Below, one piece after another: positions 37,101 through 50,025 of a stretch of 64,000 nucleotides of DNA; positions within the stretch are counted from its first letter, which is position 1, and each line of letters opens with the position of its first letter. Source of the stretch: Cadophora sp. MPI-SDFR-AT-0126. Its lineage: Eukaryota; Ascomycota; Leotiomycetes; Helotiales; Ploettnerulaceae. The notes beneath the pieces were generated by a model. It was not told the DNA's origin. It searched no databases and saw nothing but the letters and a program-made list of their open reading frames with translations. The stretch is taken from contig JAGMVK010000009.1 of the NCBI GenBank assembly GCA_020747065.1, positions 2,046,001-2,110,000 of the forward strand, in the 5' to 3' direction. Made by a program: the position numbers and the translations under genes.

Positions 37101-40100
37101 CTCTGCACTTACAGGCATGTTAGGCAGATGTCCTGTTTCACTTCTTCTGGCTGTTCTAGTGAAGATACAACACGGACTGGAGTGCTGGATCCTCGACAAT
37201 GATCAAAGGCTGCTTGGAGGGGACATCTTGTCAAAAGCGGTAGGTAGATCTCTATCCATGTCGTTGATTGTTTGCTGACGTGTTTAGGTTTCGTCTTTGT
37301 GGGATTTGGTTAAGAAGTTGTTGCCCCGTTTACTTGCCCAGCATGGCCATTCGGAAGTCTTGCGCAATTTGGAGCTTCTAATTTGTGCTGGGCTTAACAG
37401 TAGACATGGAAGTCGTGTGAGTGGCACTATAGCCTTCTGGAATGCATCTTTCGGATCCTGTGAGGAGCCTTTCGAATATCCTGTCAATGTCAAGGACGCT
37501 CTACTTCGCTTGCGAGCCATCGCGGATGTCCAGGTACCATATCTGCCAGAAAGTCTTAACGAGGAATCATCTGCCGATCAACGACAACCAATTGACTACA
37601 TGGAGACCCAAGATGATTCATATGGAATGTCTAGTATACCCAGCGAATCGATCATACGACTAATGAGACAATCTACTCCACAAGTCATCATCGAATCTCG
37701 ACGCTCTGTGTCCCTGAAACGATCCCGTGATAATACTCCTGAGACCAGCAGGCGGAAGTCCAGAAAGAGAGATGTCACGCCCAGAATTCGTCACGATGAT
37801 TCTCAAATTCAATTCGAAGCTGTTGAATCCTCGCCAATGGCTGACAGAGTCGTTGATTCTCAGCTGCTCACAGAAAAGCAGAAGGAGACAAAGGAAAGAC
37901 AACAGGCTGACCAATCTATGTTTCCTGATCTCAGATCCACGCCTATTTCCAAAGATAAATCGGCTCGCAAATCGAAAGAAGCTGAAATGGAACTTCCCAC
38001 TCGTCAGTCATCCCAGCTACGAACCAAGCCATCGGAGGAACGTCAAACTACACCTACCATCCCAGTTCCCAGCGATGATGATGGGTACATTGCCTCATCC
38101 CCAACGCCGACGAGATCAATTCGTGGAGAAGCGGAAGTCGAGCCAGAAGTCGATCCTCCATCATCGCCACCGGTAGTACCAACAAGGCGAGCTGCTCAAA
38201 TCAAGTCGAATACTCCATCCCTTGAGCATACACCAGAGCCAGCACTCGAGATTACTCTCGCTACTGCAGTGGCTCCCGAGCCTCAGCAAATGGACGAGAT
38301 TCCCTCGTCTCCTCCGGAATCAACACCTGAACCAGGAGATTCCATGGATGTTGACGGAGAAGTGGCAGGACAGCAAGTGGAGCTTCCACAGGAAATGTAT
38401 GGGCAGGCTTATGAACTGGAATTAGATCCTACGGTAGATATTGAGGCAGAGCAACTCGAGCTTCCTGAATATGAACTATCATCGAAAGAGGACAAACCAG
38501 AGAGTGCGAACGAAACCAACCTTGGCCATTCTGCACAGGTGGACTCTTTTCAGAATATCACCATGTCTACTATTGAGTTTACTCCTGAAGTCCGGCACAG
38601 CTCTCCAGTGGAAGAAGACCCATCAGAACAATTGAGGGCCAGCCAAAGGGAGGAAATCTTAAAATCGTCGATTGAAAACGACGTTGATGATATTGAGTCA
38701 ACAGCATCAGCCGAGCTCGCGCCAACAGCGAAGGATGAACCAGAAGCTGAACCGGTCCACGGGTCACAGCATCTCCAGATGTTTCCATTACTTAACCCTC
38801 TTCCTCCTGGAACACCTATTCGACATGCGGGCAGCTCTCCAGTTCATTTTATGGATGCACAAAGCAGCCCTGCATCTTCCGACAGACAAGACGTTTTCGA
38901 AGATGCTGTATCCTCTCCACAACTGATTCGTACCAAGGATGCAGCACCAAACCTGTCCACCCCAGATGATTATGGTACTGGTAACGATTCAAGCTTTCTT
39001 AGGGCGGTACATGCATATGATCAAGCAAACCCAGTCAAAGAGGACGTCTCCTTTGTCGGCAAGTCAGACAACTCACCAAGACGAAGCACAAGGGTTTCAG
39101 CATCAAAGCAGTTGGAAATGCCTTCGTCCATTGACTCTTCGCCTATTCGCAAACTTGAATTGAGAGAGACAACCACCATCGTTCCAGAAACTACCACTTT
39201 AGACAAAGAGCCGGTTTCCACTATATCTGGAAGCAAATCTTCTTCAATTCCTTCACTCATCCCAGAAACACCTGGGATACCTCTGCTGGCAGAACCTATT
39301 GTTGACGAGGAAGGGCAAGTGATCGATCCGGTGGATACAATTGTTGTAGATACTTCTAGCCTCAAACACTGGCGCTCGGCTGTCAAGCGCGGCAAGAGGA
39401 AAGGAAGGAAGAGGAAGAATCAGGAGACTAGTGGCGATTCGAATGAAATACCTGACAGCCAGGACGCCATGGCTGGATCAGAGAGTAAGTTTTCAACATC
39501 AGTGTGGTGGAACTTGATCTAACTTGTATAGCTTCATCGCCTCAAAAACGGTCACCAGCGAGGAAGAAGGCTCGTAGAACACCCGCAGCAACCTCTCAAG
39601 TTTCGTACCAAGATTCCGATGCCGAATCGAGCCAGGGTTTCGGAAGCCACAGCATGTCGATGGATCTTGATGCACCGCGCCAACAGATGGAGATCGATGG
39701 TACCACGATGTCGTTCGCCTCTAACGCTGAGGCTGATGAGGAAGAAGCTGCACCTGCCAAGGAGCCAGAAACTGAGCAAAGCTTTTTCGCAGAACATGGA
39801 GGCGCAGAGGTTGAGATCGAGAGATCAATCGCAAGGGATACTAGACAAGAGGATGTCGAGATGGATGCCGCAAGCACGGACGAGGCGACTAATCCAAGTT
39901 TCGATATCGTTGAGGAAACAATTATCAATGAGACCAGCTTCTCCGAGAAGTCGAGCCCAGCAGTCGAGCCGATCAGCAGTATTAGTGAGGAGGCTATGTC
40001 TCAACGTCCGGAGGGCACAACCACAGCATCATTCGCTTCAGTTGCTGAGCCAGTTGTTGGTCCAGTTGCTGAGCCAGTTCAGCCGGAACTGCCAGTCGTC

Positions 40101-40304
40101 GTCCAAGTCCAAGTTCAAGTTGAAGAGCAACCAGTGACCGCTGAAAGCATGGCCGACAAGCTTCAGGGTCTGTTGAAAGATCTGCAGACAGCTGCGCTTA
40201 GTCGACAGGAGGTTAATCGGTTGGAAGATTTGTTTTTTGAAGCTAAGCGGCACATGTATGCCGCGGAGGAGAGAGGAAGAGCTTCAGCTGAGGGCGAGAA
40301 GTGA
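34129..40304 (+). CDS. rif1: Telomere/replication-timing protein Rif1
   Basis: Exons 34129-37239, 37288-39484 and 39532-40304 join in phase to give 2026 residues. Rif1 restrains telomerase and origin firing by recruiting protein phosphatase 1 and influences double-strand-break repair. The first ~1200 residues are a helical HEAT-like Rif1 N-terminal domain (for example KMDAYLMFSGLLKASDNVPD and NKFLEVIQLSFNSSDSATKT). Before it lie an RVxF-like PP1-docking motif RVGW (residues 93-96) and a SILK motif (133-136). The rest is long, acidic and disordered, with many S-P/T-P sites and Glu/Pro-rich segments, then a basic patch KRGKRKGRKRKNQ (nuclear localisation) and a Val/Gln/Pro repeat near 40039-40125. 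Start: the ATG in gcagccATGG is in strong context. A nuclear, chromatin-bound protein. Confidence 0.92.
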
Positions 40305-40914
40305 TATTGTGCGGATCACGATTTGTGAATTGCATTTATTGTATGCATGGCGGCATGGCGAGGCGATAGGAGTTTTGCTTAGCTTTTTTTCCTTTTGGCA
40401 TCTTGTTTGAGTCCGGCGGCATGATGTATGAAATACTGGGGCACGGACTCAGATGCGAAAAGCAATGGTGGAATGGATGGATTTTCGGGGTCTCCGGTGA
40501 TGACATGGGCTGTATGTTGTAGATCTGGCATGATACCGAATATCAAATATCAAATATCAGTTGCGTCGTACAGAGTCTTCGTTTCTCACTTTCACGTATC
40601 TCGTCCGCCTCCACATCCCACCGCCGCCACATCCCATTGAACCACGCTTATAACTCATAATTCATAACCTACCTAGTACATAACTTCCCTCCCCTTCTCC
40701 CACCGTCTATGTCACCCTCTGAACTCTCATCGCCCCAATCCTGAGATTCCTTGAGATCACGTGGGTCTATCCACATCGCCAAGTCGAGTACGGGAGCAAC
40801 CTTTTCTCAACATCAGACCCGAGACCAGCGAAAGATTTTCCTCTATATCTGAGTCAATTCCCTCTTAATCCAAGTCTTCATCCTCTCCCATCCATCTCTC
40901 TGCAATCTTTCACA
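40305..40914. other. Intergenic
   Basis: About 610 bases between Rif1 and the PQ-loop gene. There is a C/T-rich tract in the right part (about 40600-40720). No gene seen. Confidence 0.45.
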
Positions 40915-42090
40915 ATGGACGTTCCCATCGCCGCCAACGTCCTCGGCACAATCGGTGCTGTCTGCTGGTCCATCCAAGTACCTCCTCATACTCCCCACCC
41001 TCAGACCAAAAAAATAAAAACACAACTAACATGTCCCCAAAGCTCATCCCACAAATCATCATCAACTACCGCCGCCACAACACCGTCGGCCTCCAGCGCT
41101 CTATGATGCTCCTCTGGGCATGTGCGGGTGTCCCTCTCGGCGCGTATAATATCGCGGGAGACTTCAACATCGCGCTGAGGATCCAGCCGCAGATATTGAC
41201 GGTGCTGAGTTTGGTTACTTGGGGGCAGTGTTGTTATTATGATGATGTGAGCATCTCATACATTCTCTCAATTTGAATTTCAGCGACGAGCTGGAAGTTC
41301 GGGGGTGCAAGCACGTGCTGACAAAAAGCAGAAATGGAGTCTCTCACGATGCTGTGCTTTCGTGGGAGGCATTGGAGCGTTCTTTGGGGCTATAGAGACG
41401 GGATTGGTGTTCGCGTTGAAAGTTGGTCCTTTTCCTCGCATTCCAATTTCCAAATTTAGAAAAATTAGACTGACACTTAGGGAAGTCCGGGGTTGAGAAA
41501 GACAGACACTGGCCCGTCATCCTAATGGGCGTCATCTCAACCATCCTCCTCTCAGCAGGTGTCCTACGCCATTACTGGGATATCTACGTCCATCGAACCG
41601 TTCGCGGTATTTCTTTTATCTTCGTTGGTATCGATGCGGCTGGCGATGTGTTTTCTTTGGTTTCGGTTTGTACGTTGTCCCCCTCTCTCCCTTCTACTTT
41701 GTTCTAGTATGAGCCGGGATTGGGAATCGGATTGGGATTGCGACTGGTCTGACAACCCACCCAGTCTTCCAACCCAAACTCGATATCCTCGGCATGGTCA
41801 TCTACGCCACCGAGTTCGTCCTCTGGTGCGGAGTCTTTGCTTGCGGTGGATACTTTAACCTGATGCCCTGGATCAAGCGGAAGTTGAGTGCGAGGAGGGA
41901 GGGCCAGGGCCAGGGCCGGGGAAGTTCGGTGGAGCGGGGTGGTGAGAGTGAGAGGGAAAGTGGGGGTGGAAGTGGTGGTGGGGTATCGAATGATGTGGAG
42001 TTGCAGAGGGTTCCGTCATCTACGAGTGTTTTTAGGACGACGAGTTCGGTTTTGTCGGGTAGGTCGAGGGAGGGTGGGGGTATGAGGTGA
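40915..42090 (+). CDS. PQ-loop repeat membrane protein
   Basis: Five exons can be joined in phase: 40915 to about 40977, about 41042-41247, 41284-41417, 41488 to about 41668, and about 41763-42090. The product is about 300 residues. It carries the PQ-loop signature twice: WSIQLIPQIIINYRRHNTVG (first) and YWDIYVHRTVRGISFIFVGI (second, divergent). Seven hydrophobic segments follow the SWEET/PQ-loop layout, ending YATEFVLWCGVFACGGYF. A Gly/Ser/Arg-rich cytosolic tail follows. Members move amino acids or sugars across vacuolar or other internal membranes; the cargo here is unknown. The acceptor at 41487 (ggaag) was chosen over an earlier AG because only it preserves the frame. Confidence 0.8.
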
Positions 42091-43108
42091 GATGGGAGAG
42101 GGATGAGATGGTTGAGATTGTGAGAGTGCGCATAGGATTGTTTTGCCGTGGAAAGAGTCACGAAAAGTTGGGAGATGGAGTATGGGCGTGTTGTCGGAGG
42201 TAACTGTTCCATCTTATGGGAGAATTCTGTAGGACACGCAGCTCGCTTGGTGAAGTGAAGAAGAACGATTGCCGTGAACGAAAGGAAAGAGATCCTGGGC
42301 ATAGTGGCTGGCGAAACACCTAGAGCGGAGATTGAGAGGAGCTGCATAGGCACGAGGAGAGACGGTACGCTCTACCATGGACAAATAAAGACAAGGCAAT
42401 CAATACATTGACGAAAACTTGACAGAACGGGAGGGATATCTAGGGACGCTATACATTTAGGGAAACCAATGAAGAATCAGTAAAAGAGCGATCACTGGTA
42501 CGGTTTCCATGTAAACATATTTACAACTCAATTTTCGAATCCATCTCTTTCTGTATGCAAAACCCCACGTAGAAATGTGATGGAAAACGTCCATAAACGT
42601 TATCTACTCTACCCTCCAACTTATACCACAGATATATCAATAACCCTGCTTCATACACATTCATCCGCCTTCCGCCTCCGTCTCTCGATGAGGATGGCCA
42701 TGATCAATTTACCGTTCTCGGGCTTGAAGTGTCGGAGGTTTCTGGTCATGGCTCTGGGTTGTGGTGATGAGAGGTGGGGAGGATGAAGTTCTTTCCTTCG
42801 GGGCAGTTTCTCGTAGAGCTCGTAGTGCCCACAGATTGGAGAAGTTGAGCAGACTACGCGTTGAGGGTCTGTGTCGAGATTGGTGCTGTTTTGTGGAAAG
42901 AGAGAGAGAGAGAGAGAGAACAAGAATAGGAGCGAGGCCGATGGTAGTGGATGAGGAGGCTTGGCTCGCTTAGTTCAAACAGCACAGGGCATGAGCCTGA
43001 AGTCCAGTCCAGGAGGTTGTTCTCATCTGTTTCAAACCGCAGGTGTTCTCAACTTTATCGGCAGACCATCATCTCCTGATAGAAATCTTTGTATACTTAT
43101 GACTCATT
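42091..43108. other. Intergenic with a GA microsatellite
   Basis: About 1 kb between convergent genes with only short open frames. It contains the GA run listed separately. Confidence 0.5.
42898..42921. repeat. (GA)n dinucleotide microsatellite
   Basis: About ten consecutive GA units in the intergenic space, preceded by gtggaa. No coding role is evident. Confidence 0.85.
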
Positions 43109-45207
43109 TCAACGATCAATCATATTCAACTGCCACCTCCCCCCACCCCTCCCTGGCTTCTCATACAAGACAGTCGTATTCCTCTTCGCATCCCTAAACG
43201 CCTTATTCTCCTTCCCACCACTCACACCATTCAACGCATCAGCGATCGGCCGCAACAACAAACTCATACTCAAATGCCCATCCGGTCCCACCATTACCCG
43301 ATTCGTCAAGACCGCCACCACGACGATGAACATCAAGTGACAGCCGCAGATTAGACCGATTATCAGGTAGAAGAAGTATGGGTGGCCCACGTGCAGATAG
43401 ACTCCTTGTTTGGGCGCGCTGCCGATGTAAGAAGTGTAGGGATTGTACATTGTTGCGCCGGCGATGGTGCCCATGGCGAAGATTGATATGGCCATCCCGA
43501 TGACGTCGGTACTGCCGTTGGCGGTCGATCCCCAGGGGCTGTCGCGAGGGTAGATCTGAGAGGCTACTCCGAGATAGTCCGTATACCCAACCTGAGCGAT
43601 CGAGGCGGTGGCAATCTGAGCCATGTAATCCGAAATGTAGGAGACGTTGCGAGGGTCATTCTGCGTCTCTCCAAGGGTGACGTTGCACATGTAGTACCAT
43701 GGATCCGTGTACGATGCCTCGAATGCCTCGACTACCGAACAGCGAAGGTTGCCCTCGCAGGTGTGGTTGTCGTGCGTGAGAAATGTGGTGGAATCTGGGA
43801 CGGTCTGGTCAACTGTCATGTTGCCGAGGGTCTCGACTACGGGCTCGGTGGATGTGCCGTTGCCGTTGGCGGTGATTGGGTACGCGGAACAGTCGTATGT
43901 GACTTTGATGGCTCGGGATGTGTAAACGGAAAATGTGCCAAGCAGTTCGCCGGTTGGGGAATCCGAAAAGGTATGCTCGACACTTCTGGTATCGAAATTG
44001 TAATAGAGCATGGCGCCTTTTGGCTGATATATCGTGCCGGGCGCGGGGGCATTATCAGTGGTATTCAGTTGATATGTGTAGCTCAAAGCACCGAACCTGG
44101 AAAATCAGACATATCGCGCGTGAAGACGAACGAACTTACATATGAGCTGCATATTCTTCATCATGGATGGAAGGATCCGAGGACAATTCTCCTTGCGGAT
44201 AGAAATGATCCAAGCTTGGGATTGAGACTAGCTCATTGGGGTTCATCTGAACTTGGGAATAATCCAAATCGAAACTGTACGTCAGGGAAAGCATTGCGAT
44301 CCCAGCTTGAGCAAGCTACAGTTGTCAGATAAACCTCTCTCTCCCTGAATCGAGCGTCGTACCAAGTTCACAAGCAGCCAGAAAATACACACAAACACAA
44401 CCAATGGCCTCCTCGCAACATACATCAACTTGACCAACTTCGTCAAACTGTCCGCATTGAGAATAAGATCAAGCTTTGCCGTCAGCAGGATCCCTACTGA
44501 AATTGAAGGAACTGACCTCGACTAAATTCCTCTTCCTCCCACTCAATATTGGCCATCGCATATTCAACGCCATGTCCCTAAACGCGCTCGCAATGTTCAG
44601 ACCCAGCGCGATACTGATCCCCGTCGTCAGCGCATTATACACTTTCTTCCTCGCTTCACTCTGCGCGCCCTGCTGCTGCCATAATCGTGTCGCGAGGACG
44701 TATCCCCCGCATAACCCAGCGGTGATCAGCCATCTGAAGGAACTCCCGATCAAGATATGTCGTAGTTGCTTTCCCGAGTGGTCTTTATACGGCACGAATG
44801 TATTGGCTGTGTAGAATGTGTCGATCTTGTTCATGGGGTCGTGGAGGAAAGAGTGCATTTCTGGTTCTGCGAAAGTCATGTCAGACATGCGACAGATTCC
44901 TGCCTTGGGTTTGGTTGAGTTGGGTTGAGTCTGACTTACGAGATCCATTGTTGTTCGAGAAGGTGGAATACATGGTATCATGACTCCTATCATGTCTCGG
45001 CATATCCGGTCTACTTCTTCTCGACTCCATCTCAATGCCAGCAGCATCTCCCAAATCTCCATGACTATGACTCTGACCGGGATCATACGGGGGAAACGGC
45101 CTGGCGTACGATGCTGGACTTCTATACGCGGGTGCCGTTGTCCTCTCGTCGTCTAGAGGAGAGAAGTTGCCTACTGGCGCGTATCTGGGGTCGACTGTGT
45201 ACGACAT
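43109..45207 (-). CDS. Fungal polytopic membrane protein, function unknown
   Basis: Five exons join in phase from ATG 45207 to the stop at 43109. The N-terminal ~90 residues are hydrophilic (MSYTVDPRYAPVGNFSPLDD...). Then come FRWLITAGLCGGYVLATRLW, TTGISIALGLNIASAFRDMA, LVVFVCIFWLLVNLL and a large extracellular region with several NxT/S sites (NGNGTSTEP, NHTCEGNLRC, CNVTLGETQNDP) and cysteines. Near the end are VIGMAISIFAMGTIAGATMY and FFYLIIGLICGCHLMFIVVV, then a cytosolic tail. This layout (two N-terminal helices, a large glycosylated loop, C-terminal helices) is common in a fungal family with no assigned function; I do not recognise a named domain. The gene is intact, with normal splice borders. 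Confidence 0.8.
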
Positions 45208-46259
45208 TGTCGAGATTTACTTCATGGTGGAGGTTTCGGCATTTTCATTTTTGAGATGTTCAGCTGGAAGCTGGGAATTCAAATGTGGCACAGGAAAGAT
45301 AAGCAGAGATGGCGCGTTTGCGACCCTGGTCTATACTGTATTCAACGTAGTAAAGCGCGTCCTACAGTACACGGCTGAGGGGGCCGAGACGAGGCTGACC
45401 AGTTAACGAACAGTGAGGGAGGACATGGTGACGGTGGTGTGGCCCAATGAGGGAACAATAGAGGTGCGGCTGAGGGCAGATAGGGGGGAGTTCAGATGAG
45501 GGGATGGACTAGGGTCTTGGAGTATGCGGGAAAGCGAGGATGGGTCGTTAGGGCTGGCATTGGACTCCTTGATTCGAGCACCAAGATTCTATTTATGGGA
45601 CGAGTTGATGCAATTTGCCGAGGCTCTTGCGGACAGGGCGTTGTCGAGAAGTTTGTTAAGTGATGAGATGTCTTGAGGGGTTTGCAAGATGGCCTTTGGA
45701 ATGTCGAAATAAGCTTGAAATGTAAGGTATGCATCCGAAATCAAATAAGCTTCATCTGGTTTTTTTTGGTTCCAATCTTTAAGATTTAGGGATAAGGTTA
45801 AATTACAAGTGTGGTGGGTGAAACCCGTTCAGTATCATGTTCGCGCTTGAAGTTGCTGTGCCTCTCGACGACGTGTATGTATGTTTTGATCAATTTGATT
45901 TATCGATGGGAAGAACTTGGTGAGAATTGTTAACATCTCATATTGGTCAACCCCAGGATTGCGAGACGATAGAGATGAGGCGATTTCAGAGATGTGAAAT
46001 TGGTACTTAAATTCTCACGTGATGGCGCGTTTTCTTCGTGGCCTTACCACTAGCAAAGGCCCAGCTTCTGGGAAGCTGTTGTAGTATGGGAATTTGTAAT
46101 CATTCTCGTGAGTATGGCCATATTTTTTTGTCGGTTATTTTTTTCCCCAACAATACAGAACTTTTCAGTGACGGTCAGTGTTATGAGGAGCTTTAGACGA
46201 AGTCGCTTTTCATTTGGAAAGCCCAAAGACCTGTTAAGCTAAAAGTACACAATCACGAA
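45208..46259. other. Intergenic
   Basis: About 1 kb with only short open frames. Its left end is the likely promoter of the preceding membrane-protein gene. Nothing else is recognised. Confidence 0.45.
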
Positions 46260-47665
46260 TCATTTATCCCCCAAACTTCTCAGCATATCATCAAACTCCT
46301 CCTTCGCAGCTTTCAACAACTTCTCATCTGTCAAGGCTTCCAGCCCAGTCACCGCCAAAGCCTTCCCAGCTCTCAAAGCAGCATCATGCGCTTCCTTCGT
46401 CCTCGCAGCAGCCGCGAACCCCGGATTATGAGGACCTTCCACACTCTCAATCTTGAATCCTAAACTTACACTCGGCATCGCATAACTGATATTCCCCTGA
46501 TCAGTACTCGCTTGCGTGGCTCCACGGATTATATCCATTTCTGGGGAAGGAATATCGCTTCCTAACGCATTCATGACCTGTCTGGAGATCTCGCACAGAG
46601 CTCTGTTGGGCACATGATCATCATATCCCATAATCTCCGTGATCTTCAACTTCGCCCCCGTAGCTTCAGCACCAGCTTCGAAACACTTGTTGACTTTCTT
46701 CCTCAGAACCGTCAATCTCTGTTTGCTCAATGCTCTGGTAACGAAGATCCCTGCTGCGTACGCGTGGATGATATTCGGAGCCGCTCCACCGTCCGTGATA
46801 TGTCCCTGTATGATATCCCCCGGCATCGTCTGCTGCCTCAACACGCTCAACGCATTGTACGCCGTGATCAGCGCATCGAGAGCATTGATCCCTTCCCAGG
46901 GAGCAGCGGCAGCGTGTGCTTCCTTGCCAAAATACTCAACTTTGAAGCTCACGTAGGCGTTCGTTCTCATTAGGGCGCAGTCGGCGACCTTTCCCGGATG
47001 CGAGATCAGGTTGATGTCCACTTTGTGGTCTGAATACGCTCCTGCTTTGAGGAGTTTGATCTTCCCACCGCCGCCTTCTTCGGCGGGTGTACCATACAGT
47101 ATAATCTTGCCTGGGATCGAGAATTTGGTCATGGCTTCACCGGCTGCAAGTGCGCCGGCCAAGGAACATGTCGCAATTAGATTGTGACCGCAGGAGTGGC
47201 CGATTCCCTTGAGCGCATCTTCTATCGTCAGAAAAACTTGCTGACAGGGGTGGGATGCATACCATATTCAGCGTTGAAGCTGATCACAGGTCCCTTCTTC
47301 CCGCTGTCATACTCCGCAATGAACGCAGTTGGGATACCGTACGCTGATGGCGTGACTTTCCATCCTTTCCTCGATCTCATGAACTTCGTCAAGGTCTCGT
47401 GAGCGATGAACTCTTCATAGTTCAGTTCCGGATTGTCGTGGATCTTGAGATTAACTGGGCGCAGTGTCTCGCTGATGGAGTCGATGTATCGCGAGACGAA
47501 ATCGAAGTATTGTGACGGCTTTTCTGTGGATGGTGAGATGATGAAAGTATGTGTTTGTTTAAGCTTACCTATTTGAAGACGTCCCAGTGCCTCTGTAGGT
47601 GGTTCATCATTTCTCGTCGATATGTCAACGTACTCGTCATCGACGAGATCAAGGACAATCTGCAT
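46260..47665 (-). CDS. M20-family amidohydrolase (PM20D2-like)
   Basis: Exon 1 is 47665-47569; it joins in phase to exon 2 (ending near 47263) and exon 3 (ending 46260), giving about 420 residues. M20D enzymes are metal-dependent hydrolases that cut amide bonds of N-acyl amino acids, aminobenzoyl-glutamate or odd dipeptides. The metal site is present: KGIGHSCGHNLIA (His ligands), GTPAEEGGGG (catalytic/bridging Glu) and the later His in DINLISHPG. The dimerisation (lid) domain begins at FGKEAHAAAAPWEGINALDA, typical of the family. There is no signal peptide, so it is likely cytosolic. The first ATG in this frame is 47665. It is divergent from a solute transporter with 580 bases between starts. 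Substrate is unknown. Confidence 0.9.
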
Positions 47666-48245
47666 CGTGTCGAGCAGAGCAACGTAGAACCGGAATCTTT
47701 TTTGAAGTTGATTCGACAAAGTCACCCTCTCTCGAACTCGCACGAATCCTTCAACAAGCCCAAACTGTTTATCTTGCCGATAGGCGGTCTCCGCCTCCAA
47801 ATTTTGAAGATGCCCCGAAGATGGGGTGAAGATAGGGTGAAGAGGGGCAAGCTATCCAGACAATCATTACCAAACACAGGAAAACCTTATCTTACAACCA
47901 ATCAAAAGTACCACTTCACGTACATATCATTGGTTAATTGCCCTCAGGAACGATAGCAATTGCGAACGAGCCAGAATGTGATCTGTTGTCGGAGAATCCG
48001 TTGCTGTTCCCGGCATACTCCCGGCAAAATACCCCCATTCTTGGCGACGGCGAGCAACGTTTCCCAAGGACGTGGACTAGGAAATTGTAGTTGACCGGCG
48101 CGTTGGGATGGGATGGTGGAGATAGAATGCCCGTCGGCCATGTGGTAGTGGATATCCCATTTCTTTTACTTTTTCTTTATTTCACAGATGGGATTTCCCT
48201 TTCTCATCTTCCATCTGTCTGCCATCACTTTCACATTCTGCCAAA
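47666..48245. promoter_or_regulatory. Shared divergent promoter with GATA motifs
   Basis: The 580 bases between the two start codons contain six HGATAR-type sites, both orientations counted: 47769-47774, 47778-47783, 47830-47835, 47887-47892, 47951-47956 and 48121-48126. At uniform base composition about 1.7 would be expected by chance. An inverted CCAAT (ATTGG) lies near 47929. HGATAR is the site of the nitrogen regulator AreA/Nit2; that it acts here is inference. Confidence 0.5.
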
Positions 48246-50025
48246 ATGGGTGCTCAAGACGAGATCAACACGACGAGTGATGTTCAAATTACTCCAAAAG
48301 AGAAGCTTCCCGAGGTCACGGAATCAGATGAAGCTGGATTCAGCAAACCGGGACTTCATATTGACGATGAAGCTGGTGAGATCGCCGCTCAGGCTCTTGC
48401 AAGTGGTCCTGCGGATGCAGAATTGTCCAGGAAGGTCCTCAAAAAGATCGATTGGTATATCCTACCTTTCCTCTGTATTACATACGGTATGCATCCATCA
48501 CAATTCTCAAAGCATGCCGCTGATCTCGACCGCAGGCCTGCAATTCCTTGACAAGACAACACTAGGCTACTCATCCGTCTTTGGAATCATCCCAGACAAC
48601 CACCTCAATGGCCAAGACTACGCATGGGCATCAAGTATCTTCTACTTCGGTTACATGCTAGCTGAGTACCCAGGCGTGGCACTGATGCAACGCTTTCCTA
48701 TCGCCAAGTTCCTCGGAAGTGAGTTGGCCCCCTCCCCATCTCGCAAATACCCAGGGCTAACCGAAACAGTTAACATCATCCTCTGGGCCTCCATCCTCAT
48801 GATCACAGCAACATGCTCTTCCTTTGCCGGTCTCGCAACCGTCCGCTTCATGCTCGGTATGTTCGAGGCCACAATCTCGCCAGGCTTCGTCGCCATCACC
48901 GGCATCTGGTGGACTCGACAAGAGCAAGCCTCTCGATCCGCGATCTGGGTCTCGTTCCTCGGATTCTTCGGTACTATCGGTGGACTCATCACGTTCGGTA
49001 TTGGACACATCGAGGGTAGTCTGGCGACCTGGAAGCTGATCTTCCTTATCCTGGGAGCGTTCACTATCGTATGGGGTGTGCTGTTCGTCATTGTGGTTCC
49101 TGATAATCCAGCGACGTGCAGGTGGTTGAGTCAAGAGGAGAGAGTTGTTGCTATCCAGCGTGTGGTTGAGAACAGGACTGGCACGAAGAGTACAACTTTC
49201 GTCAAGGCTCAAGTTCTGGAGGCCTTGACGGACCCGAAGATCTTGTTGCTGGGCTTGATCTCGTTCGTCAATGCTGTTGCCAGCGGAGGCCTGAGTTTCG
49301 GCAGTATCATCATCAAAGGCTTTGGCTTCACATCCTTGCAGACAACGTTGATGAACATGCCGTTGTCGTTCTTGCAAGCCATCTTCACCTTGATCGGTGG
49401 ATATGCACAGCACAAGTTCCCAAATGCAAGATTGATCGTCGGATCTGTGGCGATGATTCCACCGATCATTGGAACAGTCTTGATAAATCAGCTGGACGCA
49501 CATAATAAGTGGGGGAGACTGGTTGGCGTGTGGCTCCTCGCCGGTTATCCCACTGGGTTCATGGTCCTTCTCGGTCTGTTGGCTACGAATGTTGCTGGAT
49601 CGACCAAGAAGAGTATGGCAAGTGCCATGGTCTTCGTCATGTACTGCGTTGGGCAGATTGTTGGTACGCTCTCCTATTCTTTCCCACGCCAGACGACCTC
49701 GCTAACAAACAAAATAGGACCTCAATGCTTCAAAGCTAATCAAGCGCCATCTTACCACGGCGGAATCGTCGCCATGTTGATCGGCTTCATCTTGAACATC
49801 GTCTTCAACTTGACACTTCGGGTTTTGTATCAACTTGAGAATAAGAAGCGAGATAGGGCCTTGGAGGGGAAGAGCCAAGAGGAGATTGAAGCGCTGAAGG
49901 ATGAGAGTCGCGTTCAGGGTTTTGATAACGTGACGGATAAGCATAATGTGAGTTTTCTCTGAGAGTTTGCTTTATTTTGAGCTTTGCTGATTCGAATTCA
50001 GGTCTTCTTCAGATACTCTATCTGA
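48246..50025 (+). CDS. MFS anion:cation symporter, allantoate-permease type
   Basis: Exons run from 48246 through three or four short introns to a last exon 50002-50025 that encodes VFFRYSI. The product is about 520 residues with twelve membrane segments. Family marks of the fungal ACS group (Dal5, Tna1 and relatives) are seen: DWYILPFLCITYGLQFLDKT, SSIFYFGYMLAEYPGV, RFMLGMFEATISPGFVAITG, and STKKSMASAMVFVMYCVGQI in the second half. Members import organic anions such as allantoate, ureidosuccinate, nicotinate and small peptides with protons at the plasma membrane. The acidic, hydrophilic N-terminus of about 70 residues is usual. Paired divergently with an M20 amidohydrolase, it probably brings in that enzyme's substrate. 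Confidence 0.9.

Noticed and set aside
38579..39163. Alternative-frame open readings within the Rif1 C-terminal part
   Set aside because: Explained by the low-complexity coding sequence of Rif1.
48757..49503. Minus-strand open frame of 248 codons
   Set aside because: Shadow of the MFS transporter gene on the plus strand, with very biased acidic composition.
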